A DNA stretch of 64,000 nucleotides from Flavobacterium tiangeerense (GTDB lineage Bacteria; Bacteroidota; Bacteroidia; Flavobacteriales; Flavobacteriaceae): contig NZ_VLKO01000005.1 in assembly GCF_007830355.1 (NCBI RefSeq), forward strand, positions 124,001 through 188,000, given 5' to 3'. The notes beneath the pieces were generated by a model, which searched no databases, was not told the DNA's origin, and saw nothing but the letters and a program-made list of their open reading frames with translations. The position numbers and the translations under genes were made by a program. Shown here piece after piece: positions 42,552-50,591 of this stretch. How positions within the stretch are numbered: position 1 is the first letter of the stretch; each line of letters begins with the position of its first letter.

Positions 42552-42743
42552 TTATAAATCCAATTGATCACCTCGATTGTCTTCTTGGATTTTAATTTCA
42601 ATTTGTTCTTGCTCTTCAGGTGATAATTCCGTCCAAACAGTTTGTTGTTTTTCAAAAACGTTTCTGACCGCTACTAATAAAGATGCATCAGTAGTTGCGA
42701 GTAACATTTTGATCAATTCTATTTTTTCTGATTGAATATCCAT
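42552..42743 (-). CDS. Small hypothetical protein (addiction-module-component-like)
   Basis: This is 63 residues from the ATG at 42743 (MDIQSEKIELIKMLLATTDA). An amphipathic helix is followed by VFEKQQTVWTELSPEEQEQI and a charged tail. The opening resembles the short helical antitoxins called addiction module components, but no toxin gene is beside it. It sits between the mevalonate kinase and decarboxylase genes on the same strand and is probably co-transcribed. Low complexity is modest and the codon use is normal, so I consider it real. Function is unknown. Confidence 0.6.
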   Translation of the reverse strand: MDIQSEKIELIKMLLATTDASLLVAVRNVFEKQQTVWTELSPEEQEQIEIKIQEDNRGDQLDL

Positions 42744-42784
42744 CAACTTTTTTTTAAGAATGTTTAAAGATACACAAAAAAAGA

Positions 42785-43867
42785 TTAAACAAGCGTTGCT
42801 CCGTTTCCTATTTGATCACAAATGTACTGCCCATTTTGACAATAGCCAACTAATTCGTCTTTAATAAATTGCAGAACTTTTTCGCTAACGTTTTCGGGAT
42901 ACAAAACATGTACATTGGCACCAGCATCTAGCGTGAAACAAACAGGTATTTTGGTCTCATTTCTGAATTTCCAAATAGCATTAATGATTTGTAATGTGTT
43001 TGGTTTCATTAATATAAAGTAGGGCATGGAGGTCATCATCATGGCGTGCAATGTCAAGGCTTCGCTTTCTACAATTTTGATAAAGGCGTCTAAATCGCCA
43101 CTTTCAAAAATAGTAATCAGTGCATCTAAATTTTCATGCGCTTGTGCAAATCGCCTTTCGGCAAAAGGATGGTTGTGCATCAAGTCATGACCCACAGTAC
43201 TCGAGACTTGTTTTTCTCCTTTGTCAACTAGTAAAATTGTATCTTGAAAATTCTTAAAATTAGTATGAATCGCATGCGGAAATTCCACTCCAAATAAGTC
43301 TGAACTTCCAGGAATGTTCGCCTGATTGCCCCAAACCACGACTTGTCCTTTTACACTTCGGCAAGCACTTCCGGAACCCAAACGGGCTAGTAAAGACGCT
43401 TTTTGGTAGAAATAATCTTCAGACATTGCTGGGTTTAACGCTTGTTCTAAACTCATCAAGTTCATTGCCAAAGCAGCCATTCCTGATGCTGATGACGCAA
43501 TTCCGGAACTGTGTGGAAACGTATTTTCGGTATCAATTGTAAAATGATAGTCTTTTAAAAACGGCAAATAGATTTCTATTCGCTCTAAAAACTTTTGAAT
43601 TTTCGGTTTGAAATCTTCTTTGGGCTGCCCTTCAAAAATTAAATTAAAAGAAAAATTTCCGGTGTTTATTTTTTTGGCGAAAGCCAATTTGGTAATCGTT
43701 TTGCAATTATTCAACGTAAAACTCACCGATGGATTCGCTGGAATTTGATTCTCTTTTTTCCCCCAGTATTTTACAAGTGCAATATTACTGGGTGCGCTCC
43801 ATTGAAAATTCCCGCTTTCAACAGTATTTGTATATGATGATGGAATAAAATCGTTTGCTGCAATCAT
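42785..43867 (-). CDS. mvaD: Diphosphomevalonate decarboxylase
   Basis: This is a 360-residue GHMP-superfamily enzyme. It has SAPSNIALVKYWGKKENQIP (N-terminal signature), PHSSGIASSASGMAAL (phosphate loop) and the late CFTLDAGANVHVLY with the catalytic-region Asp. It converts mevalonate diphosphate and ATP to isopentenyl diphosphate, CO2, ADP and Pi. The N-terminal extension of about 20 residues and the insert are typical of Flavobacteriia. It is the first gene of a minus-strand isoprenoid cluster (decarboxylase, small ORF, kinase, prenyltransferase). TATCTTTG on the minus strand (43885-43892) precedes it. Confidence 0.94.
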   Translation of the reverse strand: MIAANDFIPSSYTNTVESGNFQWSAPSNIALVKYWGKKENQIPANPSVSFTLNNCKTITKLAFAKKINTGNFSFNLIFEGQPKEDFKPKIQKFLERIEIYLPFLKDYHFTIDTENTFPHSSGIASSASGMAALAMNLMSLEQALNPAMSEDYFYQKASLLARLGSGSACRSVKGQVVVWGNQANIPGSSDLFGVEFPHAIHTNFKNFQDTILLVDKGEKQVSSTVGHDLMHNHPFAERRFAQAHENLDALITIFESGDLDAFIKIVESEALTLHAMMMTSMPYFILMKPNTLQIINAIWKFRNETKIPVCFTLDAGANVHVLYPENVSEKVLQFIKDELVGYCQNGQYICDQIGNGATLV

Positions 43868-43884
43868 AAAATGAAAAATTTACG

Positions 43885-43892
43885 CAAAGATA
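43885..43892 (-). promoter_or_regulatory. Candidate -7 element of the mevalonate cluster
   Basis: The minus strand reads TATCTTTG, 17 bases before the mvaD ATG; no clear -33 TTG at the ideal distance is seen. Confidence 0.45.
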
Positions 43893-43968
43893 CTTTTTTT
43901 TAGCAACCACTGATTCGTAGTTTTTTTAAATCGGCACCATTTTTAGAGTAAAACCGAATTACTTACCC

Positions 43969-46368
43969 TTACAATCTGTTTTGCTCCTCATTCAGGTCGG
44001 CCTCTTTTACTTCTTTCTTTTTTGCTGTTCCAAAATTGTACGTAAGGGACAACGTTATTTTGCGAGTTTCCCAACGATTGACCCAATTAGTAGTTACATT
44101 ATCTTGTTTGGTACTTTGTATCCATTGACTCTTTCTTAATACATTTTGAGCACTCAAGTTCAAACGAATTTTTTTGTTAAAAAAGTCTTTTCTCATCGTA
44201 AATGACATGTCGTAGGATGGTTTGAAAGTGGTGTTTCCGTAAGCGCCATTTTGGCTATAAAAACTATTCCATGTGGCACTCCAATCTTTAGCCAGAGTAA
44301 ATGATTGATTTAATGCTCCCGAAAATGAGACACCACTATCGTTAAATTTGTAGCCTTCCAAATCAGAAGTTGCTTGACCATACGTAAGCTCGCTACTGAA
44401 CTGTGCTTCCCACCATTTTTTAACGGTAATACTTGTATTGAGTGACAATCCAATAGTTTTTGATTTTCCGATATTGTCAAAGAACATGGTGGTAATTTTA
44501 GTATCAGTATCATAATCAATGATTTGGTACATTTCATCTTTTGAAAAATTAGCAAAAAGAGAAACTGACGTTTTTTGTTTTTTAATCCACACCACTTCAA
44601 AAGCATCTGTAAATTGAGGTGTTAAATTTGGATTTCCTACAGAAACATTATAGGTGTCAATATATTCAAAATATGGATTTAAGTACAAGTAGCGTGGTCT
44701 TTGAATACGGCGGCTGTATGAAAACTTGAATTGATTGTTCTTGAAATTTCCGTTAATACTAAAGGAAGGGAAAAGCGATAAATAGTTGTCTTTGTTGGTG
44801 TTATTTGAGGTTAATGAGGTTGCATTGTAATTGATATATTCTGCTCTTAGTCCGGCTTGAATGTCAAAATTTCCTTTGGTGAAATTGGTAATGCCATAGC
44901 CCGATAGAATGGATTCTTTATAAATTAATTGATTGCTTCTGTTAGTGTTGGTAACGTATTCTCCTTGATCATTTCTATCTTTTAAAATAATGGTGTAGTC
45001 GTTGTTTACGTAACTCAGTTTGCTACCGGTTTCAAAGTTGAATTTGTCATTGATCTTTTTTTCGAAGTCTACCCGTGCGCTGATGATATTGAAGTTTGTG
45101 GGGTTTTGATATTTAACATCTTCGGTGATGCGGTACATTTCATTCGTATCCGATGTGAAGTAGGAGTTGGTCGTTATGCGGTCGCTATCATTTATATAAT
45201 TGGCATAATTAAGTTGAGCATCTATTTTGGTGTCTAAACTATCAGATGCAAAGTTGTAAAATACAGTTCCCGTTAGGGTATTGTTCACCAAGTCGTTTTG
45301 AGTGTTTAAGATCGTGTATCTTTTGTAAACCATATCATCAAATTCGTTGGTACGTCCTTTTGTAAATTCATCACTTTTGTATAAAGAATAATTAGCTGAT
45401 GCACCCATGCTCGCATTTTTATTTATTTTATATCCTGCTCCAAAATTTCCTGAATAATTGTTTGAAACCGGTAGCCAATCATTTTTTTGTTGCAAAGTAG
45501 TTGTAATTGTTGGTGTTACTACGGTTTGGTCTATCGTTCTGCGATTTACACTTTCTACGTAACCGTAATTCATACCCAATTTAAGATTCCATTTTTCGGT
45601 ATTATTGTACAGGTTTAATCCGTTATTACTTTTGATAAATTCAGCATATCCTACTGAGGTTCGTGCATTTCCAGTCAAACCGGTAGCAGCTGATTTTTTT
45701 AGAACGATATTAAAAATTCCTGCACTTCCTGAAGCATCGTATTTTGCCGAAGGATTTGCTATTATTTCAACGGATTTAATGTTGGCGCCATCTACTGATT
45801 TAAGATATTGTTTCAACTCCTCGCCTGATAAAAGGGTTGGTTTTCCATCAATCATAATTTGAAGATTGGCGTTGCCTCTAAAAACCACATTGTCATCTTT
45901 GTCCAATTGTACACCGGGCAATTTACTTAAGGTTTCCAGTCCGTCATTGCCATTCCCAAAACCTGCTTTGTCAATATCTACAATCATCTTGTCTCTGCTG
46001 AGTTTTATAACGCTTTTCTTTTGCAGCACAACTACTTCGTTTAACGCTACCGAATCTTCCTCTAAATCAAAATTTTGAGTTGCATTTTGAGTAGTTGATG
46101 CGAAGGTTTTTGACTGTAAGGTTTTATAACCTAATAACTCGATTTTGATGTAGAATGCTGCAGCAGTAAGAGGAATTTCATACTTTCCATTTTCATCAGT
46201 TGTGGTGAATGCTATAAAAGAATTTTTATTGGCATCAAAAAGGGAAACAGTTGCAAAAGCTACTTTCTCGGTGCTTTTTTTTGTAGTAACTACTCCTGTA
46301 ATTTTTGGGCTTTGTGCAAACAGTAGGCTAATGTTGAAAAATAATAAAAAGGCGATTGTGGTTTTCAT
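43969..46368 (-). CDS. TonB-dependent receptor (CarboxypepD_reg, plug, barrel)
   Basis: This is a 799-residue protein from the ATG at 46368 with a signal peptide (FLLFFNISLLFAQ). A CarboxypepD_reg domain (ITGVVTTKKSTEKVAFATVS) comes first. Next is a plug (LSKLPGVQLDKDDNVVFRGN, then IMIDGKPTLLSGEELKQYL and VEIIANPSAKYDASGSAGIF). A large barrel of the OMP_b-brl_3 type follows. The PSAKYDASGSAGI stretch is diagnostic of that subfamily. The substrate is unknown. A divergent LytS/LytTR system starts 204 bases upstream and could regulate it. TACATTTG on the minus strand (46390-46397) is a suitable -7 element supporting this start. Confidence 0.92.
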   Translation of the reverse strand: MKTTIAFLLFFNISLLFAQSPKITGVVTTKKSTEKVAFATVSLFDANKNSFIAFTTTDENGKYEIPLTAAAFYIKIELLGYKTLQSKTFASTTQNATQNFDLEEDSVALNEVVVLQKKSVIKLSRDKMIVDIDKAGFGNGNDGLETLSKLPGVQLDKDDNVVFRGNANLQIMIDGKPTLLSGEELKQYLKSVDGANIKSVEIIANPSAKYDASGSAGIFNIVLKKSAATGLTGNARTSVGYAEFIKSNNGLNLYNNTEKWNLKLGMNYGYVESVNRRTIDQTVVTPTITTTLQQKNDWLPVSNNYSGNFGAGYKINKNASMGASANYSLYKSDEFTKGRTNEFDDMVYKRYTILNTQNDLVNNTLTGTVFYNFASDSLDTKIDAQLNYANYINDSDRITTNSYFTSDTNEMYRITEDVKYQNPTNFNIISARVDFEKKINDKFNFETGSKLSYVNNDYTIILKDRNDQGEYVTNTNRSNQLIYKESILSGYGITNFTKGNFDIQAGLRAEYINYNATSLTSNNTNKDNYLSLFPSFSINGNFKNNQFKFSYSRRIQRPRYLYLNPYFEYIDTYNVSVGNPNLTPQFTDAFEVVWIKKQKTSVSLFANFSKDEMYQIIDYDTDTKITTMFFDNIGKSKTIGLSLNTSITVKKWWEAQFSSELTYGQATSDLEGYKFNDSGVSFSGALNQSFTLAKDWSATWNSFYSQNGAYGNTTFKPSYDMSFTMRKDFFNKKIRLNLSAQNVLRKSQWIQSTKQDNVTTNWVNRWETRKITLSLTYNFGTAKKKEVKEADLNEEQNRL

Positions 46369-46389
46369 GTTGTTTGGTTTTGTTATCAG

Positions 46390-46397
46390 CAAATGTA
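46390..46397 (-). promoter_or_regulatory. Candidate -7 element of the TonB receptor gene
   Basis: The minus strand reads TACATTTG, 22 bases before the ATG at 46368; it overlaps the longer frame and so favours the shorter start. Confidence 0.45.
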
Positions 46398-46571
46398 TAG
46401 GAGATATCCAAGGCTAAAAGTTGTTTTACACCAGATTGCTTTTCTACTACATGAAACCTGAAAAAAGAATTTTTTTATTGTTTTGGTTAAAAAAAACCTG
46501 TTCGTACAGAGAAATTAGGCGTTCATCCAAAAAAAAATAATAGGTAAAACTAGAATGCGTAAATTCGATTC

Positions 46572-47618
46572 ATGGATATAAATAAAAAACAATGGTACTT
46601 TCATATTGGGCTCGTGCTCATTATTGTATTGATGGATCTTTTTTCGGATTATGTGTATGGAGGCAGCAAGGGCTTTTTGAGGAATTTTCAACTCCCTCTA
46701 AACTACAATCAAATCATCATGTACACAGCAACATTCACAACGTATGCGGTTAATTTTTACTTTGTAAGTCCCTACACTTTAGGAAAGAAACACTATTGGA
46801 GATTTGCTATTGGTGTAGTACTCCTTATCGTTCTTTTTGGACGAGTTCGTTACTTGCTTGAGGAAGTGATACTGTATCATTTTACAGGGAAACACAATTA
46901 TTTTGAAGAATCTCGCAAGTTTTTGTTCTACACTTTTGATAATTCGATTTTTGCTATAAAATCAATTTTGTATAGTACCGTAGTGTATTACTTTTTTGAA
47001 TTTGCTGCCAATCAAAGTAGACTGCACAAACTAGAACTCGACTACAACAAAGCAGAATTGAATTTGCTTAAATCACAAATCGAACCTCACTTTTTGTTCA
47101 ATACGTTAAATACTTTTTATACTGATTTAATTGATGTACAACCCAAGGTGGCCAAAGATATTTATCGGTTGTCACAACTCCTGCGGTATGTAACGTATGA
47201 AGCTGGAAATGAATTTATGCCCCTCAGCAAAGAGATTAAATTCATAGAAGATTATATTTATTTGCACCGAAAACGATTTGAAGATACTTTATTTTTAGAG
47301 TACACCGTTGAAGGAATTGTTGGCGAGCAAAGAGTGCCTTCGCTTGTATTTATACATTTTGTAGAAAACATTTTCAAACATGGCATGATTAATAATGCGG
47401 CCTTTCCAGCAAAAATTAAAATACAAATTACGGAGCGAGAAGTGATTATTGAAACGTCAAATAGTATTTCTTCTTCAGAAAAGTATACCAACACAGGCAT
47501 TGGAAAAGATAATTTAGAACGTAGATTGAGTGCGATTTATAAAGAGGATTTTGTTTTACTTTACACCAATTCAAATGATGTATTTACAACCTTGCTTCAA
47601 TTGCCCTTTAAAATATAA
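46572..47618 (+). CDS. LytS-type sensor histidine kinase
   Basis: This is a 348-residue membrane protein with four helices between about 10 and 150. A short coiled coil is followed by KSQIEPHFLFNTLNTFYTDL (phospho-His in EPHFLFN) and the ATPase N-box VFIHFVENIFKHGM. The closing GIGKDNLERRL is the G-box. It forms a two-component system with the LytTR regulator whose gene starts 3 bases after its stop. It diverges from the TonB receptor gene. The stimulus is unknown. Confidence 0.92.
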   Translation: MDINKKQWYFHIGLVLIIVLMDLFSDYVYGGSKGFLRNFQLPLNYNQIIMYTATFTTYAVNFYFVSPYTLGKKHYWRFAIGVVLLIVLFGRVRYLLEEVILYHFTGKHNYFEESRKFLFYTFDNSIFAIKSILYSTVVYYFFEFAANQSRLHKLELDYNKAELNLLKSQIEPHFLFNTLNTFYTDLIDVQPKVAKDIYRLSQLLRYVTYEAGNEFMPLSKEIKFIEDYIYLHRKRFEDTLFLEYTVEGIVGEQRVPSLVFIHFVENIFKHGMINNAAFPAKIKIQITEREVIIETSNSISSSEKYTNTGIGKDNLERRLSAIYKEDFVLLYTNSNDVFTTLLQLPFKI

Positions 47619-47621
47619 ATT

Positions 47622-48335
47622 ATGAAAGTAATAAAATGCCTAATTGTTGATGATGAACCGCCTGCTATCCGATTGATAGAAAAATATTTGAGTAGAGTTC
47701 CCTTCTTGGAATTAGTTTCTTCGACTACCAGTGCACTTACAGCATTATCTCTTATCGAAGAAGGAGGTATTGACCTCGTTTTTATGGATATTCAAATGCC
47801 CGATTTAACAGGCTTGCAATTGTCTAAACTCGTGAAAGGCAAAACAAAAATTATTTTCACGACTGCTTATCCGCAGTTTGCCATACAAAGTTACGAAGTG
47901 GATGCCGTTGATTATTTATTAAAACCATTTGAATTTGAACGTTTTTACGAAGCGGTTTTAAAAGTGAAAAGTAGTTTTAAAACTGAGGTAAAAGAGGTTT
48001 CAAAAGAAGTGGATGATTTTATTTTTATCAAAACAGATGGTAAAAATAATTTTGAAAAAGTGCAAATTAATGAGATTTGCTTTATTGAAGGGCTTAAAAA
48101 TTATGTTGCCATTCATTTAAAAGACAGACAAGTGATCACCAATAATACCCTAAAAAGTATCGAGGATTTTTTACCAACAAATGACTTCGTAAAAACTCAC
48201 AAGTCATTTATTGTTTCGTTGCGTCATGTCACGAAAACGGATTCTTTAAATGTTTTTATAAACGGAAAAAGTATCCCAATTGGTGATACCTACAAGAAAG
48301 AATTATTTGAAATCATTCAACAAAAAAAACTATAA
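47622..48335 (+). CDS. LytTR-family response regulator
   Basis: This is a 237-residue protein. The receiver domain has CLIVDDEPPAIRLIEKYL with acidic residues, DLVFMDIQMPDLTG with the phosphoacceptor, IIFTTAY and YLLKPFEFE. The LytTR DNA-binding domain is at about 135-237 (FIKTDGKNNFEKVQINEICF, then VKTHKSFIVSL). It is coupled to the kinase gene upstream. A second such pair lies at 31799-33570; their receivers differ clearly, so this is not a recent duplication. Confidence 0.94.
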   Translation: MKVIKCLIVDDEPPAIRLIEKYLSRVPFLELVSSTTSALTALSLIEEGGIDLVFMDIQMPDLTGLQLSKLVKGKTKIIFTTAYPQFAIQSYEVDAVDYLLKPFEFERFYEAVLKVKSSFKTEVKEVSKEVDDFIFIKTDGKNNFEKVQINEICFIEGLKNYVAIHLKDRQVITNNTLKSIEDFLPTNDFVKTHKSFIVSLRHVTKTDSLNVFINGKSIPIGDTYKKELFEIIQQKKL

Positions 48336-48539
48336 CATCTTTAAACTCTCTTGATATTCAAAGCGATTTTTTTGCAATTAATACCCTAGCAAATTTTTTG
48401 GATTTATTTTTAACTGTAATGTTTTGCTTAGAAATAGTTCCAATTGTACTCCATTTTCCGGTTTAGCGAAAGCTTTTATTGTTTTATGAAATCCTACTGA
48501 ATATTTGAGTAAATTTGACTTATATTAAATAAAATAAAC

Positions 48540-49019
48540 ATGAATAAAATCACCCGAATACTAGTCGCAGTTGTTATTTGTCTTGCTATTGGATATACAT
48601 CAGGAATGGTGACCCGCTCTTCTATTACAACTTGGTACCCTACCTTGATAAAACCTAGTTTTAATCCGCCCAATTGGATTTTTGCACCGGTTTGGAGCAC
48701 CTTGTATGCCATGATGGGTGTAGCTGCAGGATTGGTGTGGAACGAAATTAAAAGCAATGAAGAGGTCGTGAAAAAAGCCTTAATTTTCTTTTTGATACAA
48801 CTCGGACTAAATGCTTTGTGGTCGTACTTGTTTTTTGGTTTGCATAACCCAATGCTCGCAGGATTAGAAATAATTGTACTGTGGTTGATGATTTACGAAA
48901 CCTATGTTCAGTTTGCAAAGATTGACAAGATTGCGGGCTATTTGTTTATTCCTTATTTGGCTTGGGTGAGTTTTGCTGCGGTTTTGAACGGAAGTATTTG
49001 GTGGTTGAATAATAGTTGA
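48540..49019 (+). CDS. tspO: TspO/MBR family protein
   Basis: This is a 159-residue membrane protein with five helices. KPSFNPPNWIFAPVWSTLYA followed by MMGVAAGLVW is the TspO signature, with the conserved Pro and Trp residues in the first loop. LGLNALWSYLFFGLHNPMLA and YLAWVSFAAVLNGSIWWLN complete the fold. TspO proteins bind porphyrins and tryptophan-derived ligands and are linked to stress responses in bacteria. The gene is monocistronic; TAAATTTG at 48510-48517 could be its -7 element. Confidence 0.95.
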   Translation: MNKITRILVAVVICLAIGYTSGMVTRSSITTWYPTLIKPSFNPPNWIFAPVWSTLYAMMGVAAGLVWNEIKSNEEVVKKALIFFLIQLGLNALWSYLFFGLHNPMLAGLEIIVLWLMIYETYVQFAKIDKIAGYLFIPYLAWVSFAAVLNGSIWWLNNS

Positions 49020-49049
49020 CAGTTTTCAGTCTGTTTAATCATTAAAATT

Positions 49050-49787
49050 TTATAGGCTTTTGAATTGCAATATTTTGCTACTCATAAATTCTTGCAGTGA
49101 AAGTATATTTTGCTGTGCAGCAATCGTTTTCGACTTGGGGTCTTTGTTGCAAAAGTCTAGAAAAGCAGCTATTTCTTCTTGACGAAGTTGCAAAGTATCG
49201 GTATAAAATTCGGTTTCGATTTGTGTTTTTGCTGCCTCTGTGAACGGTAATACAGGACTTTTTGTCTCAAGGTCGGTATTTTTGTTTTTGAATAATTTAG
49301 CAATCATTCCGCCAATCCTCATTATATCCATGCCGTTTTCAATGGTGCCATCGTAAACCCCTGGATTTTTTAGTTTGCTAGCATTTTTCTCTAATGTGTA
49401 TTGATCTAGTTTGGCTTGTTCCCATTTGGCATCTTTACTTAATTTGATTGAAGGAGTGTTTTGTACCACTACTTCTTTTAGCTCTTCCACTTTGGCGACC
49501 AAAGTCATGTTTATGAAACCTTCTTTTAAAATTGCAGCTGTAACTTTCAATTCTTTTATTTCATGATTTTTGGCTACAAAAACCAATTGATCGTTCGCTT
49601 CGACTGTAATGGTAAATTTACCTTCAGTATCTGTTAAGGCGACATTTTTACTTGTAGCATTGATAACCTCTACTTTGTTTACCACAGTTTTATCAAAAAC
49701 TATTTGCCCTTGAATGCGTTCTGTAACTTGCGAAAATCCACTTTGATAAAGCACAAAAAGAAGTAAAGCGAGTAATTTTGTTTTCAT
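49050..49787 (-). CDS. CarboxypepD_reg-like secreted protein
   Basis: This is 245 residues from the ATG at 49787 (MKTKLLALLLFVLYQSGFSQ signal). Residues about 25-100 form a transthyretin-like CarboxypepD_reg domain (IQGQIVFDKTVVNKVEVINA, then TDTEGKFTITVEANDQLVFV). The tail is helical with LKDAKWEQAKLDQYTLEK-type charged stretches and no recognised domain. Such proteins are common in Bacteroidota, with unknown envelope roles. It is a single gene. The longer frame to 49826 is less likely because it precedes the signal peptide. Confidence 0.85.
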   Translation of the reverse strand: MKTKLLALLLFVLYQSGFSQVTERIQGQIVFDKTVVNKVEVINATSKNVALTDTEGKFTITVEANDQLVFVAKNHEIKELKVTAAILKEGFINMTLVAKVEELKEVVVQNTPSIKLSKDAKWEQAKLDQYTLEKNASKLKNPGVYDGTIENGMDIMRIGGMIAKLFKNKNTDLETKSPVLPFTEAAKTQIETEFYTDTLQLRQEEIAAFLDFCNKDPKSKTIAAQQNILSLQEFMSSKILQFKSL

Positions 49788-49870
49788 AAAGTTCTGATAA
49801 TAGAATGGTAAAGTTATCAGAATCATCTTAAATAAAACTTACTGAAGTTTTAAACTCTTGTTAATTAAAC

Positions 49871-49955
49871 TCAAATGGAGTTCGCCACAATAAACCCACC
49901 TGTCCACGCATTTTGAAAATTGAATCCGTCTGTGATAGCATTTACATCTAATTTA
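49871..49955 (-). pseudogene. Decayed duplicate of the 3' end of the BaiN-like gene
   Basis: On the minus strand the translation reads NAITDGFNFQNAWTGGFIVA, then NSI and a TGA. It matches the last 25 residues of the intact flavoprotein at 50592 (NFQNAWTSGFIVANAIG). The DNA is similar over about 75 bases, displaced by 724 bases. The toxin-antitoxin pair lies between the two copies, so this marks the far edge of an insertion event. Confidence 0.85.
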
Positions 49956-50033
49956 TTGAGGAAAAAAAATAATTTATCTTTGGAGATTAAGAGGAGATCA
50001 TTTGGTTAGATCTTACTGAACTGACTTTTATAA

Positions 50034-50309
50034 TTATGAGTAATGACCCATTGCTGAAACAACATAAACAGTAACCGTACTTTCATGAACTTCATATATC
50101 AAGCGGTCTTTTTTATTAATTCTTCTTGACCAAAAACCTTTTAATTCATGTTTTAATTCTTCTGGTTTTCCGATCCCAGTGTATGGATGGTCCTGTAATT
50201 CGGTCAGTATTTTTATTATTTTTTTTATTGAAGCAACATCGCCCGATTTCTTATGTTTTACTAAATCTCTTTCAGCTGTTTGTTTGATAATTACTTGATA
50301 TTGTCCCAT
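50034..50309 (-). CDS. YoeB/Txe-family mRNA interferase toxin
   Basis: This is a 91-residue protein of the RelE/YoeB fold. ERDLVKHKKSGDVASIKKI, DHPYTGIGKPEELKHELKG and FWSRRINKKDRLIYEV follow the YoeB pattern closely. The C-terminus AMGHYS carries the His-Tyr pair of the active site (usually HYH-like). It cleaves mRNA at the ribosome and is neutralised by the antitoxin whose gene precedes it with a 19-base overlap. The pair has been inserted near the 3' end of the BaiN-like gene. Confidence 0.93.
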   Translation of the reverse strand: MGQYQVIIKQTAERDLVKHKKSGDVASIKKIIKILTELQDHPYTGIGKPEELKHELKGFWSRRINKKDRLIYEVHESTVTVYVVSAMGHYS

Positions 50310-50512
50310 AATTCCTCTGCACTATTCATAACTCTTCCTTTTTCCTTGCTTGCTTTTTTAATTTTTTTTACAAACTCTGGATTATAGGGGCTTTTATTAT
50401 CTTCTTCAATGAGTACAATTTCTTTTGAGTTTTCAAAAAAGACACGAGCCATTTCTAAAAAAGCTTTGCCTTTTTTAGTATTTTCATTGATTTTCAAGGT
50501 TATCGTTGTCAT
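50291..50512 (-). CDS. Antitoxin of the YoeB-type pair (DUF2683-like)
   Basis: This is a 73-residue protein. The N-terminal TTITLKINENTKKGKAFLEM is a ribbon or short strand-helix DNA-binding region. The C-terminal half (YNPEFVKKIKKASKEKGRVM, then NSAEELWDNI) is charged and likely to wrap the toxin. This is the layout of DUF2683-type antitoxins in Bacteroidota. The 19-base overlap with the toxin gene implies translational coupling. Autorepression of the operon is expected from the family but not shown. Confidence 0.88.
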   Translation of the reverse strand: MTTITLKINENTKKGKAFLEMARVFFENSKEIVLIEEDNKSPYNPEFVKKIKKASKEKGRVMNSAEELWDNIK

Positions 50513-50591
50513 AAATTACTTTTTTACAAATTTACAAAAAAATGTCGTATCGTAGATTTTGCTTGGTGTTGATTTTTAATGCGTTATGGGT

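Noticed and set aside
32000-48335. Duplication of the LytS/LytTR system
   Set aside because: The two pairs share family motifs only; sequences differ along their length, so they are ordinary paralogues.
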